Below, one piece after another: positions 1-4,860 of a stretch of 7,507 nucleotides of DNA; the first letter of the stretch is position 1; every line of letters begins with the position of its first letter. The translations under genes were made by a program, and so were the position numbers. The notes under the pieces are model-generated. The model saw only the letters and a program-made list of their open reading frames with translations, was not told the DNA's origin and did not search any database. The stretch spans positions 1-7,507 of the forward strand of contig SEBM01000194.1 of NCBI GenBank assembly GCA_004296145.1, written 5' to 3'. Source of the stretch: Flavobacterium sp. (lineage in GTDB: Bacteria > Bacteroidota > Bacteroidia > Flavobacteriales > Flavobacteriaceae).

Positions 1-72
1 ATTAAAAAATGATGTAAAACATTTCTTTCAGCTTCTAAATACTTTTACATTAAACATTTAAACCAACAAATC

Positions 73-660
73 ATGAAAAAGTTACTATTAGCAGGAAAAG
101 TTATTTTAGGCGCCGGACTAATCATTATATTCCTAAATTCCTGCAAAAACGAAACTAAACAAGAAGATCCAAAAGAAGTTGCTGAAGATAGTAATGAAGC
201 AAAATTTGACTCTATAGATTCTAAAGAAGATGATTCTCAATATTTAGTAGATATCGCTGAAACTAATTTGGCTGAAATCGAAATCGGAAAATTAGCTCAG
301 ACAAAAAGTACAAACCCTGAAGTAAAAAGTTTTGGTAAAATGCTTGTAGAAGAGCATACTAAATCTGCTTCTGAAGTTAGTGCTCTGGCTAAAACAAAAA
401 ACTTTACGCTTCCAACCGCTTTAACTGAAGAAGGTCAGGATGAATATAATAAACTAAACGAAAAAACAGGTGTAGATTTTGACAAGAAATTTGCTGACAT
501 GATGGTCGATGGCCACGAAAAAGCAATTGAAAAACTTAAAAAAGCATCTGAAAACGCTACAGATCAGGATGTCAAAATGTGGGCATCTAATAATATTGCA
601 GGCCTTACAGCACACTTAGAACATGCTAAAATGCTTAAGCAAAATTTAGAAAAGAAATAG
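73..660 (+). CDS. DUF4142 domain lipoprotein
   Basis: The product is a 195-residue predicted lipoprotein. The N-terminus has Lys2-Lys3, a hydrophobic stretch (about residues 10-21) and a lipobox LNSC with Cys24 as the lipidation site. An acidic, low-complexity linker follows (about 27-56). The rest (about 57-190) matches the DUF4142 family, a four-helix ferritin-like fold, with the usual pattern of helices and conserved histidines (EEHTKSA at His95, DGHEKAI at His148, LTAHLEHAKML at His181 and His184). The molecular function of DUF4142 is not known; members are often envelope proteins linked to stress, but nothing here tests that. The acidic residues just after the cysteine could act as a surface-export signal of the Bacteroidota type; this is an inference. 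ATG at 73 is the only start that keeps the signal peptide. The gene stands alone and is followed by its own terminator. Confidence 0.9.
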   Translation: MKKLLLAGKVILGAGLIIIFLNSCKNETKQEDPKEVAEDSNEAKFDSIDSKEDDSQYLVDIAETNLAEIEIGKLAQTKSTNPEVKSFGKMLVEEHTKSASEVSALAKTKNFTLPTALTEEGQDEYNKLNEKTGVDFDKKFADMMVDGHEKAIEKLKKASENATDQDVKMWASNNIAGLTAHLEHAKMLKQNLEKK

Positions 661-683
661 AATTGGTATTGGTATTTTTTTTT

Positions 684-729
684 GGGGAACCCCCTAAACA
701 GCAATGTTTAGGGGGTTTATTTTTTTTCT
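684..729 (+). terminator. Rho-independent terminator of the DUF4142 gene
   Basis: A perfect 13-bp stem pairs 688-700 (AACCCCCTAAACA) with 705-717 (TGTTTAGGGGGTT). The loop is the stable GNRA tetraloop GCAA (701-704). A T-rich tract follows at 716-729. It begins 28 bp after the stop codon of the lipoprotein gene. On the minus strand no T-run follows the stem, so it should act mainly in the plus direction. Confidence 0.9.
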
Positions 730-730
730 T

Positions 731-833
731 AAGGTACAAAGGTTCAAAGTTACAGAGGTTCAAAGGTTGGTGTAGTAAAAAACTCTGTGTCTTTATAACT
801 TTGAGCCTCTGTAACTTTGAACCTTTGAACCTT
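731..833. repeat. Long imperfect palindrome between convergent genes
   Basis: The left arm 731-767 and right arm 797-833 are reverse complements at 34 of 37 positions, around a 29-nt spacer. The arms are made of degenerate short units of the type GGTTCAAAG / TTACAGAGG, and a related unit (CTCTGTGTCTTTATAACTTT) lies in the spacer. It fills the gap between a plus-strand and a minus-strand gene and ends 2 bp before the minus gene's stop codon. Such 'tttgaacc' palindromes are, as far as I recall, dispersed intergenic repeats in flavobacteria. It may act as an mRNA 3'-end structure for the cupin gene, although there is no classical T-run in that direction. Confidence 0.75.
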
Positions 834-835
834 TT

Positions 836-1234
836 TTAAAAAGAATTATACTCCTCATCCGTTACACTATCTAACCAGATTCCGGAGCCTTTGTCGATTT
901 CTGTAATGATGGCTATATGAGCATATCTGCTGAAAGGCGTGGCGCCATACCAATGCTCTACGCCCGGCAAAATAGTCAATACCTGACCTTTATGAACCAA
1001 TTGTATTGCTTTGCCTCTTTCCTGATAATATCCAATTCCGTCTGTTGCGATCAGCATTTGTAAACTGGAATTGATGTGCCAGTTGCTTCTTGAACCCGTT
1101 TCAAAAGCAACATCTTTTATAACTGTATTTTGCGGATGTATATCGCTGGTTTGTTTTTTATAAGAAACATTTCCGGTCATATACGTATTCGGAATTTTAC
1201 CTTCTTCAGTAACTGTTGTGTATTTTGCTGACAT
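836..1234 (-). CDS. Small cupin-domain protein
   Basis: The product is a 132-residue single-domain cupin without a signal peptide, so probably cytoplasmic. Cupin motif 1 is seen around residues 47-68 (GSRSNWHINSSLQMLIATDG) and motif 2 around 83-98 (GQVLTILPGVEHWYGA). Likely metal ligands are His53, Gln59 and His94. In close relatives motif 1 usually reads WHxHxxxQ; here the second His is Asn55. The ending ExHW(H/Y)GATP is typical of the small quercetinase-like/carboxymuconolactone-decarboxylase-associated cupins. The substrate is not known; family members act as small dioxygenases, isomerases or binding proteins. It lies about 250 bp downstream of, and on the same strand as, an AraC-type regulator, which may control it. 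The ATG at 1234 has an A/T-rich upstream stretch and no clear Shine-Dalgarno site. Confidence 0.85.
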   Translation of the reverse strand: MSAKYTTVTEEGKIPNTYMTGNVSYKKQTSDIHPQNTVIKDVAFETGSRSNWHINSSLQMLIATDGIGYYQERGKAIQLVHKGQVLTILPGVEHWYGATPFSRYAHIAIITEIDKGSGIWLDSVTDEEYNSF

Positions 1235-1416
1235 AAAATTAGTTATTAAATTGAGTTTGTTTTTATTTTAAAATTTATTTGAGTAATACCGTTTTGCTTT
1301 AAATGGTTATAAAGCTTTTATTTTTATAATTGCTAAAACTAAATGAAGCAAAGAGTCTGCTTATGAAGTAGAATTTAGTCAGCAAAAAATCTGATATAAG
1401 ATGAATTATCTGAATG

Positions 1417-1424
1417 CAAATTTA
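1417..1424 (-). promoter_or_regulatory. Possible -7 box for the cupin gene
   Basis: On the minus strand this reads TAAATTTG, a match to the Bacteroidota -7 consensus TAnnTTTG. It lies in the 251-bp gap between the AraC and cupin genes and would give a leader of roughly 175-180 nt. No good TTG -33 element is found at the expected distance, so this is a weak call. I see no terminator, small gene or strong repeat in the rest of 1235-1485. Confidence 0.25.
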
Positions 1425-1485
1425 CATCAGTAACCATAATCAGAAATAATAAAATTCAAACAAAAAATTAAGAATTTCAAACAAT

Positions 1486-2358
1486 TTACATTCTTAACGA
1501 TTTCGGAATCGTTCCTGTAAGCCTTTTGAAGTAATTATTAAAATAACTCGGATATTCAAATCCCAGCGAAAATCCGATATCGGCAACACTCCAATCTGTG
1601 TGTTGCAATAACGCTTTTGCTTCGCCGATAATTCTCTCGGTAATGTGTGCGGTAGTAGATTTTCCGGTAATTTCTTTTACAGAACGATTTAAGTGATTGA
1701 CATGTACAGCCAGATTTTGCGCATAATCCTGAGGCGTTTTTAATAAAAGTGGCTGATCTTTAGTTTCTATCGGGAATTGTCTTTCTAAAAGTTCCAAAAA
1801 TAAAGATGTAATTCTCGAAGAAGCATTTTTATGTTTAAAGAAGTTTTCTGAAGGCTGCATTTTCATGGATTCATGAATGATCAGATTGATATAATTTCGC
1901 ATCAAATCATCTTTAAAAACATAATCAGTATCCTGTTCGACAATCATTTTCTGAAACAAAGACGTTATAAAACTCTTTTGCTCAGGTGATAAATAAAATA
2001 TCGGAGTTCCGCTGATTTTAAACAAAGGGCATTCGTGAAGACTTTCTGAACGATCGTTTACCTTTAAAAATTCTTCGGTAAAAACACAGGCAAATCCATT
2101 ATAAGAAGGAGAAAGTAACTCCCATGCATACGGAATATGCGGATTTCCAAAAAACAAAGTGGTTCCGTTTGTTTCTATTCCCCTGTCTGCATATTGAATA
2201 AGACTCTGGCCGGTACTAATACTGATTTTGTAAAAATCCCTGCGATTGTAAGTCGGTATAACGCTGCAATCGGTTCCTATCTGATATACTTTAAAACCTT
2301 TCAGTTTTAATTCAGAAGTATTAAAGTCAATTGGCTGAGAAGTAGGATATTCATTCAT
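1486..2358 (-). CDS. AraC-family transcriptional regulator
   Basis: The product is a 290-residue DNA-binding regulator of typical AraC length. The N-terminal half (about 20-160) is a cupin-like ligand-sensing domain, with a segment FFGNPHIPYAWE at 69-80. The C-terminal 95 residues hold the two HTH units. The first helix pair is near 209-232 (DYAQNLAVHVNHLNRSVKEITG). The second carries the family signature at about 257-289 (VADIGFSLGFEYPSYFNNYFKR, ending TGTIPKSLR). The inducer is not evident. It is transcribed away from the Crp/Fnr-like gene, and the cupin gene lies downstream on the same strand, so either may be a target; this is inference from position. The start at 2358 is supported by a TAnnTTTG box only 4 nt upstream, which leaves no room for a longer leader. 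Confidence 0.92.
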   Translation of the reverse strand: MNEYPTSQPIDFNTSELKLKGFKVYQIGTDCSVIPTYNRRDFYKISISTGQSLIQYADRGIETNGTTLFFGNPHIPYAWELLSPSYNGFACVFTEEFLKVNDRSESLHECPLFKISGTPIFYLSPEQKSFITSLFQKMIVEQDTDYVFKDDLMRNYINLIIHESMKMQPSENFFKHKNASSRITSLFLELLERQFPIETKDQPLLLKTPQDYAQNLAVHVNHLNRSVKEITGKSTTAHITERIIGEAKALLQHTDWSVADIGFSLGFEYPSYFNNYFKRLTGTIPKSLRM

Positions 2359-2362
2359 AAGG

Positions 2363-2370
2363 CAAAGTTA
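2363..2370 (-). promoter_or_regulatory. -7 box (TAACTTTG) of the AraC gene
   Basis: On the minus strand the sequence is TAACTTTG, an exact fit to TAnnTTTG. The last G is followed by CCTT and then the ATG at 2358. Transcription in this phylum starts a few bases after this box, so the mRNA would begin at or very near the start codon. No clear TTG -33 element is seen at 17-23 bp upstream; that stretch is mostly A/T runs. Confidence 0.5.
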
Positions 2371-2413
2371 TGAAATTCAAACAAAAAAAAATAAAATTTA
2401 AATTTCAATCGAA

Positions 2414-2491
2414 AAATTCCAAATTCCAATAAGTGAATTCGAACATTTTGAATTGTAAAATTCAAGCTGACAAAATTGGAATTTGGAATTT
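2414..2491. repeat. Perfect 17-bp inverted repeat in divergent promoter
   Basis: AAATTCCAAATTCCAAT at 2414-2430 is the exact reverse complement of 2475-2491, with a 44-nt spacer. Each arm is itself a direct repeat of the unit AAATTCC, and a further partial unit (TTTGGAATTTG) follows at 2496-2506. It lies between the two divergent genes. It could be a regulator-binding or looping site, or a copy of a dispersed AT-rich intergenic repeat; the sequence alone cannot decide. Confidence 0.7.
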
Positions 2492-2515
2492 AAGCTTTGG
2501 AATTTGATTTTATTT

Positions 2516-2523
2516 TATCTTTG
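2516..2523 (+). promoter_or_regulatory. -7 box (TATCTTTG) of the Crp/Fnr-like gene
   Basis: TATCTTTG fits TAnnTTTG exactly and ends 4 nt before the ATG at 2528. A TTTG at 2496-2499 lies 16 bp upstream and could serve as the -33 element, slightly closer than the usual 17-23 bp. The position implies a leaderless or nearly leaderless mRNA, matching the arrangement of the divergent AraC gene. Confidence 0.5.
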
Positions 2524-2527
2524 CTGA

Positions 2528-3052
2528 ATGGAAGATTTACTGCCCGTAATACATTATATAGAAAGATATGTTGCCTTAACAGATGAAGAAAAAAATCATC
2601 TGGCGACTTATTTGAAAATCACCAAAGTCAAAAAAAGACAATTTATTGTACAACCGGGTTTTGTATGCCAACATAAAAGTTATGTTGTAAAAGGCGCTTT
2701 TAGAGGATATTTGGTAGACAATGAAGGCAAAGAACATACTCTATCTTTTGCTATTGAAGATTGGTGGATTTCTGATTACAGCAGTTTAATTTATCAGGAA
2801 CCAGCCACTTTGTTTGTAGAAGCGCTTGAAGATTCTGTCCTGATTCAGATCGCGTATGAAGACGAACAAAAGTTTTTGGCCGAAATTCCAAAACTTGAAA
2901 AATTCGAACGCATTATAACGCAACGTTCATTAGCATTTCAGCAAAAAAGACTCTTATCTAATTTCACAAAAACCGCCGAAGAACGTTATGACGAATTTAT
3001 GAGCAAATACTCGGCAATTGCAAAACGTGTCCCTCAATATGCTCTGGCTTAG
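2528..3052 (+). CDS. Crp/Fnr-like regulator, truncated in its HTH
   Basis: The reading frame gives 174 residues. Residues about 18-120 form a cyclic-nucleotide-binding-like beta barrel (QFIVQPGFVC at 38-47, YVVKGAFRGYLVDNEGKEHTLSF at 52-74, the WWISDYSSL stretch at 79-87). A dimerisation helix follows (about 120-145) and then the linker TAEERYDEFMSKY leading to the HTH start RVPQYALA. Family members of this small Bacteroidota type run to about 190-195 residues, with an HTH of the form QYxLASYLGFxxEYLSxIR. Here the frame meets TAG (3050-3052) right after YALA, where the family has Ser. A single C-to-A change of a TCG serine codon would explain it. As written, the protein lacks the DNA-recognition helix. 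It may be a recent loss-of-function allele, a dominant-negative or ligand-only form, or a sequencing error. The upstream -7 box supports the ATG at 2528. Confidence 0.85.
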   Translation: MEDLLPVIHYIERYVALTDEEKNHLATYLKITKVKKRQFIVQPGFVCQHKSYVVKGAFRGYLVDNEGKEHTLSFAIEDWWISDYSSLIYQEPATLFVEALEDSVLIQIAYEDEQKFLAEIPKLEKFERIITQRSLAFQQKRLLSNFTKTAEERYDEFMSKYSAIAKRVPQYALA

Positions 3053-3115
3053 TATTTGGGTTTTAGTACCGAATATTTAAGCAAAATCAGAAACGGCAAA
3101 ACATCAAAAAGTTAA
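3050..3115 (+). pseudogene. In-frame HTH tail beyond the amber codon
   Basis: After the TAG at 3050-3052 the same frame stays open for 20 codons, YLGFSTEYLSKIR followed by NGKTSKS, to a TAA at 3113-3115. This is the expected recognition helix and C-terminus of the Crp/Fnr-like family, which gives an ancestral product of 195 residues. The tail holds no other damage, so the change is recent, is read through, or is a base-call error. Confidence 0.85.
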
Positions 3116-3147
3116 ACCAGTTCAACCTTATTTCCTAAACCAGTTCA
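3112..3147 (+). promoter_or_regulatory. 12-bp direct repeat, possible operator
   Basis: TAAACCAGTTCA occurs at 3113-3124 and again exactly at 3136-3147, 23 bp apart, about two helical turns. The first copy, with flanks, reads TTAAACCAGTTCAA (3112-3125). It has the partial dyad TTnAAC-CA-GTTnAA, similar in size and outer bases to Crp/Fnr-type 14-mers. The first copy overlaps the TAA that ended the ancestral regulator. Both copies sit just upstream of the hydrolase gene and its possible promoter. Binding by the neighbouring regulator is inference. Confidence 0.5.
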
Positions 3148-3170
3148 TTTTTATTTTTCTTATTCTGTCC

Positions 3171-3178
3171 CAGATTTG
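3171..3178 (+). promoter_or_regulatory. Possible -7 box of the hydrolase gene
   Basis: CAGATTTG differs from TAnnTTTG only in the first base. It would start transcription near 3184 and give a leader of about 30-35 nt to the ATG at 3217. The -33 region has no good TTG and overlaps the second copy of the direct repeat (3136-3147), as expected if an activator helps at this promoter. Weak on its own. Confidence 0.3.
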
Positions 3179-3216
3179 CATTGTCAATAGAGACAAATAA
3201 TTTTAATAAAATAAAA

Positions 3217-4383
3217 ATGAAAACAACAATTTTTCACAACAATACAGAACGTTTTTCTTTATTGTTTTTACTGCTCCTTTCTTTAGGATTTAATGCCACC
3301 GCACAAAATCAAAAAACTCAGGTTTTCCATATCCAGAATTATTTTACCGAAGCGTATCTTGTAAAAGGCAATTCAGAAAAACTTGTATTGATTGAAACCG
3401 GCGTTCCAGTTCCGGGTTATCAGGATAGTTTGGTAAATTCTATTAAAAAACTGGGTTTTAAACCCGAAAACATTTCTCTGGCAATTGTCACACACGGGCA
3501 CGGAGATCACGCAGGAAATGCCCGATTCCTTCAACAAACCTATAAAATTAAAATCGCCGGAAGCAAAGCCGATTTAGATAAATTTAGTTCTGGTAAAACG
3601 GAATTAAGTAAATCTGAAGACGTTAGTATTTGGGGAACGCGTCTTCGTCCTTACACTGATCTAAATTATCAGCCTTTTACTCCTGATGTTCTTATCGAAA
3701 ATACTGTTGACCTTTCAAAATACGGTGTAAATGGTAAAATCATTCCGATAAAAGGCGGACATACTCCCGGCGATTTATTGGTTTTAATTGGTGATAATCT
3801 TTTTGTTGGCGATGCTTTTCTGGGAACCTTCAAAGCACAAGGCGGCGGACTTGCTCCTGATAATCATCATGTAAGAGAACATTTTTATCACGAAAACAAA
3901 CAGCTTGCCGATCAAAACCTGAAAGTGATTGAAAAAATTGCTTTGGAAAATAATGTAAAAACACTTTATCCAACGCACAACGGTCCTGTTTCTGTTTATG
4001 AATTTACAAAATACATCAAAGAAGAACCTTTGTTACGACTTTTATCAAAACAGGAAAATGATTTATTGAGTGATATTGTAAAAGGAAAATCAGATCTGAC
4101 AAATCAATATTTAGCTTCTAATTTTGTATTGCAATCTGTTGATGGTAATGATTATAACAAAAAAGATTTTATAGAAAAGTACATTACCAATCCGAAAGAA
4201 AAAATAGAATCTTTGACCGCAGAAGATTTCAGAATTGTTTCTTCAAATGAAAATACAGCGGTTCTGACTTATATCGAAGTAATTAAATTACAAGGAAAAG
4301 ATGCTAAAAACGTTTCTGTTATTGAAACTTATCTGAAAGACAAAAACGGATGGAAATTGGTTTATAAGAAAGGTATTAACTAA
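3217..4383 (+). CDS. Exported MBL-fold hydrolase with NTF2-like tail
   Basis: The ATG at 3217 gives 388 residues; an upstream in-frame TTG at 3181 would only add 12 residues before a good signal peptide. The signal peptide runs about 1-29, with hydrophobic core SLLFLLLLSLGF at 14-25 and cleavage after ATA. The metallo-beta-lactamase fold (about 33-270) carries THGHGDHAG, giving His93, His95, Asp97 and His98, then GGHTPGD (His182), VGDAF (Asp199) and PTHNGP (His254). That is a full di-metal set with the bridging Asp of glyoxalase II, lactonases and arylsulfatases, rather than the Cys or Ser of B1 or B3 lactamases. The last ~105 residues (about 283-388) look like an NTF2/SnoaL-DUF4440 domain, with FRIVSSNENTAVLTY and a final NGWKLVYKKG. 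The likely site is the periplasm and the substrate is unknown. The truncated Crp/Fnr-like gene lies directly upstream. Confidence 0.88.
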   Translation: MKTTIFHNNTERFSLLFLLLLSLGFNATAQNQKTQVFHIQNYFTEAYLVKGNSEKLVLIETGVPVPGYQDSLVNSIKKLGFKPENISLAIVTHGHGDHAGNARFLQQTYKIKIAGSKADLDKFSSGKTELSKSEDVSIWGTRLRPYTDLNYQPFTPDVLIENTVDLSKYGVNGKIIPIKGGHTPGDLLVLIGDNLFVGDAFLGTFKAQGGGLAPDNHHVREHFYHENKQLADQNLKVIEKIALENNVKTLYPTHNGPVSVYEFTKYIKEEPLLRLLSKQENDLLSDIVKGKSDLTNQYLASNFVLQSVDGNDYNKKDFIEKYITNPKEKIESLTAEDFRIVSSNENTAVLTYIEVIKLQGKDAKNVSVIETYLKDKNGWKLVYKKGIN

Positions 4384-4411
4384 GTTTTTTTGGTTTCAGG
4401 TTTCACACTAT

Positions 4412-4510
4412 TGTGTCATTTCGACGAAGGAGGAATCACATCACGTAAGCACAATGCTGGAATAACTTTATGTGATTTCTCTTTCGTCGAAATGACACAC
4501 TTTGTGGAAA
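4412..4510. repeat. Palindromic repeat element A
   Basis: Arms 4412-4441 and 4470-4499 are reverse complements at 28 of 30 positions; both differences would be G-U pairs in RNA. The spacer is 28 nt (4442-4469) and contains a small AGCA-CAA-TGCT hairpin. The arms carry the GTCATTTCGACGAAGGAG motif that I recall as a common dispersed repeat in flavobacteria. Region 4422-4510 is repeated at 4551-4639 with only 2 differences in 89 positions. Confidence 0.85.
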
Positions 4511-4540
4511 CACTCTTTGACTTTTCAGCTTTTGCGAAAT

Positions 4541-4639
4541 CTTGTTATTCCGACGGAGGAGGAATCACATCACGTAAGCACAATGCTGGAATAACTTTAT
4601 GTGATTTCTCCTTCGTCGAAATGACACACTTTGTGGAAA
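4541..4639. repeat. Palindromic repeat element B
   Basis: Arms 4541-4570 and 4599-4628 pair at 24 of 30 positions. The spacer and right arm are nearly identical to element A, while the left arm (GTTATTCCGACGGAGGAGG) resembles the arms of element C. The element therefore looks like a mosaic of the two types. The short AT-rich stretch between A and B (4511-4540) shows no gene. Confidence 0.8.
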
Positions 4640-4668
4640 AGTCGCATATGTTACTCCTGTTTATGCAC

Positions 4669-4787
4669 AATCTTGTCATTCCGACGAAGGAGGAATCTTC
4701 GCAAGTAGCTCGACAATCATAATCAAAAATTTATATACTTTGCGGAGTTTCTAACGAAGATTCCTCCTCCGTCGGAATGACAAGATT
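4669..4787. repeat. Palindromic repeat element C
   Basis: Arms 4669-4701 and 4755-4787 are reverse complements at 32 of 33 positions around a 53-nt spacer. The motif is CTTGTCATTCCGACG followed by A/G and AGGAGGAATC. Just inside the arms CGCAAGTA (4700-4707) can pair with TACTTTGCG with one bulge, which extends the stem. The spacer otherwise is AT-rich and has no gene. The element lies between the convergent hydrolase and GH2 genes. Confidence 0.85.
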
Positions 4788-4816
4788 ATTAGAAAAATAC
4801 AAATCTTGAAACTTGA

Positions 4817-4832
4817 TCCCGAAGCTTCGGGA
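4817..4832. repeat. 16-bp perfect palindrome
   Basis: TCCCGAAGCTTCGGGA is a perfect palindrome with no loop, 28 bp beyond the GH2 stop codon on the minus strand. No T-run follows on either strand, so a classical terminator is not supported; it may still fold at the 3' end of the GH2 mRNA. It may be another dispersed repeat. Confidence 0.55.
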
Positions 4833-4860
4833 GAAACCTTAAACTATAAAAACAAAAATA

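Noticed and set aside
3050..3052. TAG as a programmed recoding site (for example pyrrolysine)
   Set aside because: No stem-loop or recoding genes are visible, the expected residue is plain Ser, and the GH2 gene uses TAG as an ordinary stop.
3181..3216. TTG start for the hydrolase gene
   Set aside because: It would put 12 polar residues before a well-formed signal peptide that starts with MKTT at 3217, and it lies about where transcription itself may begin.
3784..3978. 64-codon minus-strand frame
   Set aside because: It is antisense to the conserved metal-binding region of the hydrolase and shows no own features.
4390..4722. Open frame of 110 codons on the plus strand
   Set aside because: It lies wholly inside palindromes A to C and the product repeats itself (EGGITSRKHNAGITLCDFSFVEMT twice) only because the DNA does. 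No start signal or protein family fits.
4412..4787. CRISPR array
   Set aside because: Repeats are long palindromes with near-identical, not unique, spacers; only three irregular copies; no cas genes in view.
4817..4832. TCCCGAAGCTTCGGGA as intrinsic terminator
   Set aside because: No loop and no T-run on either side; kept only as a palindrome.
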